Positions 24,528 to 33,068 of a stretch of 38,192 nt of DNA are shown here, piece by piece (position 1 is the stretch's first letter; each line of letters starts with the position of its first letter). The notes under the pieces were generated by a model. The model was given only the letters and a program-made list of their open reading frames with translations. It was not told the DNA's origin and searched no databases. This stretch comes from Patescibacteria group bacterium (GTDB lineage: Bacteria > Patescibacteriota > Gracilibacteria > Peribacterales > Peribacteraceae), in assembly GCA_018818235.1 (NCBI GenBank), contig JAHISE010000074.1:1-38192 (forward strand). The letters run 5' to 3'. The translations under genes and the position numbers were made by a program.

Positions 24528-25739
24528 CTAATCCGTAATCCAATCTTTCTGATCAGGAAGCTGCTTTCCTCTTATAATACTCGAAGGATCATGTTTCCAC
24601 GGCGCAACTGTATGCCTAATCGCTATTTGATAGAATTCTTCCTCGGAAATTTTCAGCCAGTTTAAAAGCACATCCAGACTGGCGGGACGCAGACCTTCCC
24701 ATTCCTTTATCAATTCCATACCCCTCTCGCGAGTAAACCGACCGTTACGAATATCTATGGATGCCAAATGGCTCATTCTTCCCCATCCACGTTTAATAAA
24801 TTTAAGATAATCCTGTACACCTTGCATCATATCTTCTATTTTCTCGTAATCGTACTCGGGAGGAACACCTTCAACTCGATCTCCTTCCCAATCAATTTCA
24901 CGCTTAATTATCTCTACATGCCTTTTAACATCCCATGGAACAAAGCTTCCAAGACAAATCGATCTGCATTTAATGAACGCGAGTTCTTTGCGACTAGGAT
25001 AAATATAAGGCGCCATATCGCGCATTGTAACCGGATTATCGTCATCTGCTGTCGGAGATCCCGGCTCGTTAAGCATGCCAAACATGTCCTGAGCTGTTAT
25101 TCCCAGATTAACAAACATATTAAATCTGCGCTCATCAACTTCCTCAACGTCATCATAATCATAATAACTGGTGTACTCGGCGGAAGGCTCCCCCCATATT
25201 ACAAGAGGAATATTGTGCTTCACGGCAATCTGCATCGGATAAGCAAATATTCCGTTGTGCTGATACCAAAGAATATCTCCCTTTCGCTCCAACGAAATTC
25301 TCATTAACTTTTTAACCAAATTCCAGTCCGGCCTGTAGCCCAGATAATCGCAACCAAGTTTTCTAAGCAGCCTCTCTCGGTTCTCCACGACTTTAGGACG
25401 CAATAAATTGTGATCAAAACTGACTATGAGAGGTTTAAGCCCCCAGTCTTTGACTAAAGAATAAACCGTATAAGATGAATCTTTGCCCCCGCTGAACGGA
25501 ACAATACAATCGTATTCATGTTGACCGCGATACTGATCAAGCAGCTCTTCGAAATCTTTTTTCTTTTTGTCCCAATCTACATTTTGTTGTTTGAACTCAA
25601 TATTTTGGCATGTGGCACACACACCTTCATTATTAAATGATATTACCTCTTGCGTTTCCGGCATAACACAACGCGAACAGCGTTTGAGCTCCATAGGATC
25701 AGATATTGTTCTCTCTTTTTCAGTGACGGATGTTAACAT
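24528..25739 (-). CDS. N-acetyl sugar amidotransferase (WbpG/PseA family), paralogue 2
   Basis: Second member of the family, 403 residues. CxxC pairs are at Cys21/Cys24 and Cys41/Cys44, and the PP-loop SGGKDS is at 83-88. Family segments are LVIWGEPSAEYTSYYDYDD, CLGSFVPWDVKRHVE, FIKRGWGRMSHLAS and IRNGRFTRERG. It carries a 15-residue N-terminal extension before MELKRC, so an internal ATG is possible. It is the copy inside the pseB-GNAT-hisH-hisF operon (6 bp after the GNAT), so it is the best candidate to amidinate the pseudaminic-acid-type sugar with ammonia from HisH/HisF. Confidence 0.9.
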   Translation of the reverse strand: MLTSVTEKERTISDPMELKRCSRCVMPETQEVISFNNEGVCATCQNIEFKQQNVDWDKKKKDFEELLDQYRGQHEYDCIVPFSGGKDSSYTVYSLVKDWGLKPLIVSFDHNLLRPKVVENRERLLRKLGCDYLGYRPDWNLVKKLMRISLERKGDILWYQHNGIFAYPMQIAVKHNIPLVIWGEPSAEYTSYYDYDDVEEVDERRFNMFVNLGITAQDMFGMLNEPGSPTADDDNPVTMRDMAPYIYPSRKELAFIKCRSICLGSFVPWDVKRHVEIIKREIDWEGDRVEGVPPEYDYEKIEDMMQGVQDYLKFIKRGWGRMSHLASIDIRNGRFTRERGMELIKEWEGLRPASLDVLLNWLKISEEEFYQIAIRHTVAPWKHDPSSIIRGKQLPDQKDWITD

Positions 25740-25745
25740 TATATT

Positions 25746-26297
25746 TCAGGAAGTAATACTATTCGATATTGACGATAGCTTCTTCATAACAATTCTGTCA
25801 AACAATTCCCCATCATGATCAACAGCATCCTTTTCTATCCGATTAATCGAAAACCCACACTTCTCATAAACATGTATTGCAGCCTTGTTTTGATCTATTA
25901 CACCTAAATTGACTTCCTTTAGTCCCATCTGATCAAAAGCATAATCGCAAATCAGATTTGTAGCCTCGGTTGCCACTCCCTTCCCCCAATACTCTTTATT
26001 CCCGATAAGAATTCCCATCATAGCTTCACCTTTTTCAAAATCTATCGGCTCAAGCTTGATGTTTCCGATGTGCAGGTCATTCTCTTTCCAAAACATCCCA
26101 AGAAACAGTGTATCGGAACTTCCCTGCCTTTCTGTTATATAACTTTTAAGTTCATCAACTGTTACTTGGCGGGTTTCTAAGTACTTATTAACCTCCGGAT
26201 CATTAAGCCAAGAAGCATAATCTGCGGAAGCATCGGCAACGGTGAGTTCTCGAAGAATAATCTGATCGCCATCAATTGTTTCAACTTCAAGGTGCAT
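25746..26297 (-). CDS. GNAT N-acetyltransferase (RimJ/PseH-like), second copy
   Basis: A 183-residue acetyltransferase: IILRELTVADASADYASWLNDPEVNKYLETR at the start is the RimJ-type layout common for sugar-nucleotide acetyltransferases, MMGILIGNKEYWGKGVATEA holds the acetyl-CoA loop, and NKAAIHVYEKCGF is motif B. I start at the ATG at 26297; upstream the frame continues for 33 codons into a hydrophobic stretch coded by repeat DNA, which is not part of the family. It lies next to pseB and 6 bp before amidotransferase 2. It may be the true PseH or may acylate C7. Confidence 0.82.
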   Translation of the reverse strand: MHLEVETIDGDQIILRELTVADASADYASWLNDPEVNKYLETRQVTVDELKSYITERQGSSDTLFLGMFWKENDLHIGNIKLEPIDFEKGEAMMGILIGNKEYWGKGVATEATNLICDYAFDQMGLKEVNLGVIDQNKAAIHVYEKCGFSINRIEKDAVDHDGELFDRIVMKKLSSISNSITS

Positions 26298-26376
26298 CGG
26301 TAATAGATTAGAAGTATACAAATAACCGTCAAGCAACAACAGCGTAACTAAAAACCAGTAACTGGCAACTAGCAAC
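26298..26376. repeat. Degenerate repeat arm between pseB and GNAT
   Basis: GTAACTAAAAACCAGTAACTGGCAACTAGCAAC-type sequence at 26344-26376 has a small CCAGT/ACTGG palindrome. In the GNAT frame it would read as a hydrophobic leader, which could mislead start choice. Confidence 0.4.
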
Positions 26377-27378
26377 TTATTGAGTACTACCAACAACCTC
26401 CACCCCCGACCCCATCACATAAGCCCTCAACTCGTCCCCTGTCAGCCAAACATTGTTCCTATCACTCGTATAACAATATCCTTCTTCCGGGATCGATCCT
26501 TCCCACTCTGTGTACCTCCAAGCAGGATCTTCGGGTTGAATAACGAACATGTCATTAAGTTCAACAGTATGACGAGCTTCATCTTTGGAAAGTAATGCTT
26601 CGTGCAACTTCTCTCCGGGTCTGATACCAATGCACTTGCGCTCACATCCCGGTGCGATCACGTCAGCCAGATCTGTCATCTTCATGCTAGGAATCTTTGG
26701 TACAAAAACTTCCCCACCGTGCATTTGCTCTATGCATTTTATAACGAATCTGACACCCTGATCCAGAGTAATCCAAAACCTTGTCATGCGCTCGTCTGTG
26801 AGTGTGATTGTTCCGGTCTCGCGTTGTTTTTGGAACAAAGGGATTACACTTCCGCGACTTCCGACTACGTTTCCGTAACGTACACAACTAAAGTTGGCTT
26901 CGTCTGATGTGCGATACGAATTGCCCTGAACGAAAACTTTTTCCGCAACTAACTTGGTTGCTCCGTACAAATTAATCGGATTGACTGCTTTGTCCGTACT
27001 TAGTGCCAAAACTCGTCTAACTCCTTCATCAAGGGCGGCAGATACTATGTTTTTGGCTCCCAAGATGTTGGTCTTAACCGCTTCAAACGGATTGTATTCA
27101 CAGGCCGGAACGTGTTTGAGCGCCGCAGCGTGGATTACAAGATCAACACCGTGCATAGCTCTTTGTAACCTGCTCTGATCACGTACATCTCCTATAAAGT
27201 ACCTGAGACTGGGGTGATCAAACCCTTCATTTATTTTCATCTCATGCTGTTTTAGCTCATCACGGCTAAAGATAATTAATTTTTTGGGATTTAACTCTTT
27301 TAGTGCAAGACGAGTAAATGCCTTCCCAAAGGATCCTGTGCCGCCGGTAAGAAGTATGGTGGAATCTGACCAGTTCAT
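26377..27378 (-). CDS. pseB: UDP-N-acetylglucosamine 4,6-dehydratase (inverting)
   Basis: First enzyme of pseudaminic acid synthesis: converts UDP-GlcNAc to the 4-keto-6-deoxy-L-arabino sugar. It is a short-chain dehydrogenase with GGTGSFGKAF (residues 12-21) for NADP, the inverting-dehydratase hallmark LSTDKAVNPINLYGATK (Asp129, Lys130, Tyr138, Lys142), SCVRYGNVVGSRGSVIPLF and RMTRFWITLDQGV. The C-terminal EAR-HTVELNDMFVI region and 333-residue length agree with PseB/FlaA1. It heads the operon to the GNAT, amidotransferase 2, HisH and HisF. Confidence 0.94.
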   Translation of the reverse strand: MNWSDSTILLTGGTGSFGKAFTRLALKELNPKKLIIFSRDELKQHEMKINEGFDHPSLRYFIGDVRDQSRLQRAMHGVDLVIHAAALKHVPACEYNPFEAVKTNILGAKNIVSAALDEGVRRVLALSTDKAVNPINLYGATKLVAEKVFVQGNSYRTSDEANFSCVRYGNVVGSRGSVIPLFQKQRETGTITLTDERMTRFWITLDQGVRFVIKCIEQMHGGEVFVPKIPSMKMTDLADVIAPGCERKCIGIRPGEKLHEALLSKDEARHTVELNDMFVIQPEDPAWRYTEWEGSIPEEGYCYTSDRNNVWLTGDELRAYVMGSGVEVVGSTQ

Positions 27379-27434
27379 AAGATAGGAGGGGATACTACGC
27401 TAATAATTGAAGAAAACACAAAGGAATAGTAAGG

Positions 27435-27567
27435 AAAATCCCAAAACCCAAATCCCAAAACCCAACGAAATCCCAAACCCAAAATCCCAAACTTCGATCA
27501 TTCTTTAGTTGGGATTTATTATTTGGGGTTTGGGATTTGTATTTTTGTATTTTGGGGTTTGGGTTTT
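27435..27567. repeat. CCCAAA-type palindromic repeat, copy 1
   Basis: Left arm of CCCAAA/CCCAAAA units (27439-27490) is complementary to TTTGGG units in the right arm (27507-27567), around a 16-bp centre. The right arm ends exactly at the stop codon of the TIM-barrel gene. Confidence 0.85.
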
Positions 27568-28399
27568 AACTAACAATTCCCCTCAAATAATCACATTCCT
27601 TCCAATAGGTTTCTTCCGCATATTTGATCGCATCATCTGCATTGCTTTCGGATATATCACCAAAACCAAAGAACGGATCCCCTTCGCAGATTATAACCGT
27701 ATCAAAGACAAGCTTATGCAATATCCCGGAAAGCAAATCTGATATTTCATCTTTGTTTGTAGCCATACAAACAGGAACATGCGGATATACCTGTCCCCCA
27801 TTTTTTCTTATTTCCCCGCTTATATGCAAATGAGATAGATTGCCGGAATTAATTATTTTTTCTGCGATACTCACAGCGAATGATGGATCCTGTTTTTCAA
27901 ATCCAACTTCGCAGGCATGCTGAAGATCCAATACAATTTGCATTCCATATTTTTCCGAAAGAGAATTTAATGATTCAAAATCTTCAAAAGAAGATTCCGC
28001 CACAGACATGTTTTCTATAGCTATTGGAGTCCCAATACGATCACTAAATATCTGATAAGCCTTCTCGTCCGTATCGGACGGATGAGAAACTATCCTGTCC
28101 GGATTATGTAATTTGATCAAAGCCATTATGTCATCAAGATGCGGCACTACTCCATCCTCGGAAACTTTGATCCTCGAATCTATGTGTATCGAATTGAATT
28201 TGAACCGATCAGCAAATGACTTCCCTTCGAGCAGTGCATCAGTTCGTTCCTGTTCCGAATTACTTAAATTGACTTCAATCGCTTCCAAACCAAACTTTTT
28301 TACAAAAGAGGCACAATCATCTGCACTCAAAATAAGTTTGTTACCCTGCACCCAGCCCATTGATATTCCTAAGCGTGCCATTGTGGCTAAAGAATACAT
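27566..28399 (-). CDS. TIM-barrel sugar isomerase/endonuclease-IV-like protein
   Basis: A 277-residue protein with the layout of the xylose-isomerase-like TIM-barrel superfamily. MARLGISMGWVQG near the start, LEAIEVNLS, FNSIHIDSRI, PIAIENMSVAESSFEDFESL, MQIVLDLQHACEVG and LSHLHISGE are alternating strand motifs; the metal ligands of this group (Glu, Asp, His, Glu) could be Glu in AIEN, Asp in VLDLQHA, His in LHISGE and Glu in IICEGDP. Substrate unknown. The start could be the ATG at 28399 or the one at 28381. It lies between the pseB operon and the ABC transporter, so a sugar isomerase or epimerase is reasonable but not shown. Confidence 0.75.
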   Translation of the reverse strand: MYSLATMARLGISMGWVQGNKLILSADDCASFVKKFGLEAIEVNLSNSEQERTDALLEGKSFADRFKFNSIHIDSRIKVSEDGVVPHLDDIMALIKLHNPDRIVSHPSDTDEKAYQIFSDRIGTPIAIENMSVAESSFEDFESLNSLSEKYGMQIVLDLQHACEVGFEKQDPSFAVSIAEKIINSGNLSHLHISGEIRKNGGQVYPHVPVCMATNKDEISDLLSGILHKLVFDTVIICEGDPFFGFGDISESNADDAIKYAEETYWKECDYLRGIVS

Positions 28400-28416
28400 T
28401 AAGTTCTAAATATCGT

Positions 28417-28456
28417 CACAACGAATAAACGAACAACGAGTAAACGAGAAACGAAT
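28417..28456. repeat. AACGA-rich direct repeat (probable repeat half)
   Basis: AACGAATAAACGAACAACGAGTAAACGAGAAACGAAT-like units repeat about every 8-10 nt between the TIM-barrel start and the ABC-transporter stop. No full inverted partner is visible. Confidence 0.45.
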
Positions 28457-28495
28457 CTCCGATTGGCTTCGTATTACATAATCTTACCGACACTA

Positions 28496-30316
28496 TCAGT
28501 CAAAACGCTGCTGCTCCCACAACTCAAAGAACACCCCCTTCTTCTCCAACAACTCATCAAGCCCTCCTTGCTCAACCACTTTGCCTTTTTCCAAAACAAT
28601 AATCTTGTCCGCGTGCTTAATGGTAGAAAGACGATGTGCAATTACAATCGCAGTTCGATCTTTTACAGCTTCGTCGATTGCTTCCTGAATCATTCTCTCC
28701 GTCAGAGTGTCGAGTGAGCTTGTTGCCTCATCCAGAACAAGTATTTCTGAACCTTTAAGCAGTGCACGTGCAATAGAAACTCTTTGTTTTTCTCCTCCGG
28801 AAAGTTTTACGCCTCTATCTCCTATGAGCATATCTATGCCCTGAGGACTTTGCGAAACAAACTCGGACAATCTTGCCTGCTGAATTACTTTTTTGATGTC
28901 TTCATCCGAAACTTTGTCCAAACCGTATGCAATGTTATTCCTGAGAGTATCATGCAGGAGCAAAGTTTCCTGACTTACCAACGCAATGTTGCTGAGCAGT
29001 GACTCAAGTTTAAATTCACGTATGTCCGTGTCATCGATAAACAAGGAGTCGGGAGCGCAATCATAATAACGCATCAATAAACTGACGATTGTTGTTTTTC
29101 CGGATCCTGTTGGCCCGACTATTGCGGTAACTTTTCCTTTTTCGAATTCAATTGAGAGATTTTCCAAAACCTTCCTGCTTTCGGGATATGAAAAATCAAG
29201 ATTCCTGAACTCAATTTGATTATTTATTCCCGTGAATTCCTTATTACCTCCTTTTACAAAGTGTTTCTCGTTGTCTTCGAACACTTCCAAAACTTCATCC
29301 AATGGTCCCGTAGCTTTTGCCAAAGAATTTCGTAAACTGGCAACTACTCCGAACTTATTCGCAGCATTGTACATAAGATAAAAATAAACCAGAAAAGCCG
29401 GTGCGCTCCCTGATTGATCATGCACATGCAAAAACATCATTGCAGCGAATAACAATAGCAATGCGAAAAGCAATATCACTTCGTGGGTCGGATTTATCAT
29501 GTGCTGGAAAACCTCGGATTTAAAATCCAACTTTGATTTCTGGTCACTAATATTGCTGTAACGTTCTTTTTCATAACTTTCTGTTTTATAGGCTTTGACC
29601 AATGCGATTGTTGATAGAATCTCAACTGATTTCTTACCCAGCGCCCCTCCGCGTTCCGCAATTTGGTGTGACATTGTCCTTATCTTTCTGACTATTATCT
29701 TGATAGAAAAATGAAGAACTACAAACAGAGGTAGAATAAACAATGTAAGCTTCCACGAAATCATTGCCATTATTATCATATAAACGAGAAGCGACATTAG
29801 AGCACCAAAATGTTTGCTAACTTCGTAGACAGGCTGGAATGCAAGACCTGTGAATTCGGAAAGTACAATACTTAGTCTCCCAACACTTGAACGATCAAAA
29901 TATAGTTTTCCGAAGCTTACATATCTTGTAAAAATTTGTTTTCGCAGATGATGAATCGCCCGATAAGTAAAAAATGACATGCAAAGCATCGAGCAATATT
30001 TGATTATGTTCTTAAGTAAGAATGCGACTACGAATATTCCGAGCAATACTCCAAACAATGCCTTGTCACTTACAAGTATGGTTGGGGGGAGCATGTTGAT
30101 CGCATCCCCAAGATAAGGAAGCTCTTTTATAAAGCTAAAGTCACGCTCCAGAAAACCATTGAGCAAAGGAATCAAAAGCCCCATTCCCACACCCTCAAAT
30201 GCAGCTGCCAATGCAGCCAACGAAAAGGGTAATAACAGATACGCAGGATGAATGTTTATCCCATTTAGAAGACGAATGATTTTGCCTACGTTATCGAACT
30301 CCCGAGTCTTGGACAT
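28496..30316 (-). CDS. ABC transporter, fused permease and ATPase (MsbA/flippase type)
   Basis: A 606-residue half transporter. Residues about 20-330 hold six predicted membrane helices (LLLPFSLAALAAAFEGVGMGLLIPLL and five more). The nucleotide-binding domain has Walker A GPTGSGKTT (about 410), Q-loop LVSQETLLL, signature LSGGEKQRVSIARALL, Walker B EILVLDEATSSLD and the switch His in IVIAHRLST. It would work as a homodimer in the inner membrane to flip lipid-linked glycan or glycolipid, as MsbA/PglK do. Leaderless promoter at 30324-30329. The gene next upstream is a GT-C glycosyltransferase, which suggests a lipid-linked glycan export role. Confidence 0.92.
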   Translation of the reverse strand: MSKTREFDNVGKIIRLLNGINIHPAYLLLPFSLAALAAAFEGVGMGLLIPLLNGFLERDFSFIKELPYLGDAINMLPPTILVSDKALFGVLLGIFVVAFLLKNIIKYCSMLCMSFFTYRAIHHLRKQIFTRYVSFGKLYFDRSSVGRLSIVLSEFTGLAFQPVYEVSKHFGALMSLLVYMIIMAMISWKLTLFILPLFVVLHFSIKIIVRKIRTMSHQIAERGGALGKKSVEILSTIALVKAYKTESYEKERYSNISDQKSKLDFKSEVFQHMINPTHEVILLFALLLLFAAMMFLHVHDQSGSAPAFLVYFYLMYNAANKFGVVASLRNSLAKATGPLDEVLEVFEDNEKHFVKGGNKEFTGINNQIEFRNLDFSYPESRKVLENLSIEFEKGKVTAIVGPTGSGKTTIVSLLMRYYDCAPDSLFIDDTDIREFKLESLLSNIALVSQETLLLHDTLRNNIAYGLDKVSDEDIKKVIQQARLSEFVSQSPQGIDMLIGDRGVKLSGGEKQRVSIARALLKGSEILVLDEATSSLDTLTERMIQEAIDEAVKDRTAIVIAHRLSTIKHADKIIVLEKGKVVEQGGLDELLEKKGVFFELWEQQRFD

Positions 30317-30323
30317 ATGGGGG

Positions 30324-30329
30324 AAAATA
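30324..30329 (-). promoter_or_regulatory. -10 box (TATTTT) of a leaderless promoter for the ABC exporter
   Basis: On the minus strand TATTTT is followed by 7 nt (CCCCCAT) and the ATG at 30316. Confidence 0.5.
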
Positions 30330-30365
30330 GCCTAGATTTGGGGTTTAAACAAGGAAATGGATTGG

Positions 30366-30454
30366 AAAATCCCAAAATTCAAATCCCAAATCCCAACAAA
30401 ACCCAATCCCAAATTGCGAGACTTTTGGGTTTTGGGTTTTGGGTTTTAGGATTT
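30366..30454. repeat. CCCAAA-type palindromic repeat, copy 2
   Basis: Left arm 30367-30414 (ATCCCAAAATTC, AAATCCCAAATCCCAAC) pairs with the TTTTGGG triplicate at 30423-30446. It is the same family as the copy at 27435-27567: the first 15 bases of the left arms match closely. It fills the gap between the ABC transporter and the GT-C gene. Confidence 0.8.
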
Positions 30455-30468
30455 CTAATCTCCCACCA

Positions 30469-32070
30469 TCACCTTACCAAATGTAATAAATATCTAATCA
30501 CCGGACTCACTTCAACCCCCTTCGATTTCACTGGCTCCAAAACTACAACTCTCGGCAACCTCCTCCTAATTTGAACATTTGTTTCCTTTGGATACCCAAC
30601 AACATGAGTTACACCGTAATGATCAAATGCTTCTTTGAGTTTTCCGCTCTCAATAATTCTATCCACAGTTTCTAGGTGGAAATATATTTTTTCTCCTTCC
30701 CAGAAATAAAAGTAATCACGATAGGCAATCGGGAATGCAACGACTGAGTCTTCGGGTAACGCATTTAATTGTTCCGCTGCAGCATAAGACATGGGGACTG
30801 TTGAGCGTGCATACAGTTTTGCAAAGTTTCCTCTGTTTGCCTGTACTAATTGCGCCGAAGCAATCAGAACTATTACAAATATCATTTTGTTTGTTGATAT
30901 TTTTGGATGATGTTCGGCCAAAACTTTTCCTATACCTGCTATTCCAACGCCTGCAAGTAATGCGAAAACGAAATGATAGTTCATTAAGTGACTTCGCTGA
31001 TAATGGAATCCAAATCTGACGATAAGTTCATTAGTAAACCAAATACCGAGTATAAAAATCAGAAGTTTTCTATTCTTGCGCCAAAGAATGAGTATTCCCG
31101 GAATGATAAACAGCCACAAGAATGCTCCCCCCATTTCCTCCTGCATAAATAGTGTTGGAAGCCTATTAACAAACAACCAAGCTCCATCTAATACAGATTC
31201 AATCGGAGAAAGCTCATCAACACCAAATACGAACCTATAATGCGTATTCTGAATTTGCTCCAGTTTTGACGCTCCTTCGTGCTTTTCTGTGGATATCTGA
31301 TCATAAAGATCTTTTTCGAACTCGTAAGTCCAGCGATCCGGATAATAATGTGACCATCCCGGTTCACGTGGTTCCAAAATCTTTAGTATCTGATCTGTGC
31401 GCTGCGAAAGTGATTGATTCGGCTTTAGTGAGGCGGCGATAAAGGGTGACGAGAATATTATTCCCGAACAAAATATAAATATTACTCCATTAATAAATGC
31501 ACCTTTCCATTTCTTTCTTTCTGTCCACAAATAAAAGATGAACATCCACGGAAGAAAAAGAATAAACACGTCACGGAACACCATCGCTCCTCCAAATAAA
31601 AGACCGGCGATGATTAATATTGAAGTTTTTCTTTTATTATAAAAACAAATTAATGCAAGTGAGCTCAGAAACACAAACAAGTACCCAACCGAGTATCCAT
31701 CAGGTCGCAGAGCTGTTAACCATGTTAATGGCATTAGTGCGAAAAGTGTTGTTGATCCCCAGGCAACTTTTGCATCGAAAAGTTTTCTGCAAAGTATCCA
31801 CCATGGGATCAGAGCAAGTGCGAGGATTATTGAACCTGTAAACGACCAACCAATTGAGTTGTTCCATCCTACAAGAGGACTAAGAACTGAAATTAAAACA
31901 GGCATGAGTCTGTGACTGTCAATGACAAGACCTCCTCCAGATGCAAACTGTTTTGCATGATCAAGGAATATGAGTCTCCATGGATATCCTGCCATTATTA
32001 CAGGAAGCATCCATAAACTTATTAAAGCTGCTGCAAAGACTATTAGCCAAATAAATTGATTCCTTTTCAT
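30469..32070 (-). CDS. Integral-membrane glycosyltransferase (GT-C, PMT/ArnT-like)
   Basis: A 533-residue multi-span membrane protein with about ten hydrophobic helices. The first helix (FIWLIVFAAALISLWMLPVIM) is followed by a luminal-side loop with FLDHAKQFASGG; an acidic residue in this first loop is the usual catalytic site of GT-C enzymes. Later segments are TWLTALRPDGYSVGYLFVFLSSLA and a 130-residue soluble C-terminal part. It would transfer a sugar from a polyprenyl-phosphate donor on the outer face of the membrane. Leaderless promoter at 32077-32082. No close named family, so the acceptor is unknown. Confidence 0.8.
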   Translation of the reverse strand: MKRNQFIWLIVFAAALISLWMLPVIMAGYPWRLIFLDHAKQFASGGGLVIDSHRLMPVLISVLSPLVGWNNSIGWSFTGSIILALALIPWWILCRKLFDAKVAWGSTTLFALMPLTWLTALRPDGYSVGYLFVFLSSLALICFYNKRKTSILIIAGLLFGGAMVFRDVFILFLPWMFIFYLWTERKKWKGAFINGVIFIFCSGIIFSSPFIAASLKPNQSLSQRTDQILKILEPREPGWSHYYPDRWTYEFEKDLYDQISTEKHEGASKLEQIQNTHYRFVFGVDELSPIESVLDGAWLFVNRLPTLFMQEEMGGAFLWLFIIPGILILWRKNRKLLIFILGIWFTNELIVRFGFHYQRSHLMNYHFVFALLAGVGIAGIGKVLAEHHPKISTNKMIFVIVLIASAQLVQANRGNFAKLYARSTVPMSYAAAEQLNALPEDSVVAFPIAYRDYFYFWEGEKIYFHLETVDRIIESGKLKEAFDHYGVTHVVGYPKETNVQIRRRLPRVVVLEPVKSKGVEVSPVIRYLLHLVR

Positions 32071-32076
32071 GCTGAT

Positions 32077-32082
32077 ATGATA
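32077..32082 (-). promoter_or_regulatory. -10 box (TATCAT) of a leaderless promoter for the GT-C gene
   Basis: On the minus strand TATCAT is followed by exactly 6 nt (ATCAGC) and the ATG at 32070. It lies in the 21-bp gap after the APS-kinase-like gene. Confidence 0.55.
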
Positions 32083-32091
32083 GCACTTCTA

Positions 32092-32625
32092 TCAGACTTT
32101 AATTAAGCATCCTTCTTTCTTTATTGGCATCTCTTTTGGCTTTCCTTTGCAAATCTCAAATCCTCGCAAATATGAAATCAACTGAGCACGCCCCTCTTCT
32201 ATCAAAGATATATCGTTATCAATAATCAAATCTGGACTTGCCGGAGGTTCATATGGCCGATCTACTTCTTCCAAGCCTTCACGTTTTACATAAACCCACT
32301 TAGGATCACAAATGGATTCAAGTTCATTGCGAACTTTCTCGAACGGAGCAATTACAGCAACTATCACCAGGAATCCGTGAGCCGAAAGAAGATCCGCAAG
32401 TCGTGCAACTCTCAGATTGTGCCTTCGACGATCCTCGGGTTCAAAACCTTCATCAACCGAAACTGTCGCACGCATTTCATCCCCATCCAGAACCAAAACC
32501 CTGCGTGACAATACGGAAGATCCATCAATGTCTTTATTAAAATAATCACGCACACCAAATGCCAGAGTGGTTTTCCCCGCTCCGGAGTTTCCTGTAAGCC
32601 AAATAACCGGAAAACGATTTTTCAC
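32092..32625 (-). CDS. Adenylylsulfate-kinase-like protein (CysC family)
   Basis: A 177-residue P-loop kinase: Walker A GNSGAGKTT (residues 11-19), then VLVLDGDEMRATVSVDEGF and PEDRRRHNLRVARLADLLSAHGFLVIVAVIAP, which match the DGDxxR and EDR blocks of APS kinase. The usual FISP is replaced by VIAP. YEPPASPDLIIDND is the late family block. No ATP sulfurylase gene is seen, and the gene overlaps (32622-32625) a small HxGH nucleotidyltransferase, so the natural substrate may be a nucleotide-activated group other than APS. CysC homologues serve this way in Campylobacter phosphoramidate modification (established for that system, inferred here). Confidence 0.85.
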   Translation of the reverse strand: MKNRFPVIWLTGNSGAGKTTLAFGVRDYFNKDIDGSSVLSRRVLVLDGDEMRATVSVDEGFEPEDRRRHNLRVARLADLLSAHGFLVIVAVIAPFEKVRNELESICDPKWVYVKREGLEEVDRPYEPPASPDLIIDNDISLIEEGRAQLISYLRGFEICKGKPKEMPIKKEGCLIKV

Positions 32626-32999
32626 TGCTCAAGTGGGTGAGGATTTTCTTTGTACTCTTTACCTGCATTTGCATAAAGCTCTTTTCTTAAATCAGTTGCT
32701 GATATTTTTTCCGTTTTGTCATCCAGTTGAATGAGTTCGTAACCAACATCTCTTCCTATATACACGCTTAGTTTTGAATCTGGATCATCAACCCGCATGA
32801 TTTGTACTTTTGATTCATCGGGAAATGCAACTCGGATCATTGCTTTGCATTTTTCAAATTCAAATGGATTTTTGTCCGACCTATCTGTATCACGCGAAAG
32901 CACTATGCACTTGTCACAATCTTCAAGAATTTTTTCTATGCATCTTTTGTGCCCATCATGGAAGGGTTGGAAGCGGCCGACGAAAATGCCTGTTTTCAT
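32622..32999 (-). CDS. Small HxGH-type nucleotidyltransferase (NadM/cytidylyltransferase-like)
   Basis: A 125-residue cytidylyltransferase-fold protein. GIFVGRFQPFHDGHKRCIEKI has the HDGH active-site motif (residues 14-17), and KISATDLRKEL is the ISSTxxR-like second motif. The layout is like archaeal NMN adenylyltransferase but shorter (usually about 165-180). It lies just before the APS-kinase-like gene, overlapping by 4 bp, so the two probably work as a transferase-kinase pair on one substrate. Role in NAD synthesis is less likely in this context. Confidence 0.85.
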   Translation of the reverse strand: MKTGIFVGRFQPFHDGHKRCIEKILEDCDKCIVLSRDTDRSDKNPFEFEKCKAMIRVAFPDESKVQIMRVDDPDSKLSVYIGRDVGYELIQLDDKTEKISATDLRKELYANAGKEYKENPHPLEQ

Positions 33000-33068
33000 T
33001 ATGTGAGAATTAAAACTGTTTGAGGTAGGGATTGCAAGAGGGAAATTGATTTCGCTATCCTACCTTGT

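Noticed and set aside
24768..25307. 179-codon plus-strand frame
   Set aside because: Antisense to amidotransferase 2; long only because of codon bias of the real gene.
27435..27567. Telomere-like repeat from CCCAAA tracts
   Set aside because: The tract is a palindrome in a gene gap in the middle of the window, not a terminal tandem array.
27435..30454. CRISPR array suggested by repeated CCCAAA units
   Set aside because: Units are too short and irregular, there are no unique spacers of constant length, and no cas genes are present.
30317..30574. Plus-strand frame of 85 codons
   Set aside because: It translates the CCCAAA repeat and then antisense of the GT-C gene; not a gene.
32092..32999. 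Full Campylobacter-type O-methyl phosphoramidate locus
   Set aside because: The kinase relative is present but the glutamine kinase, amidohydrolase-like partner and matching transferase fold are not seen.
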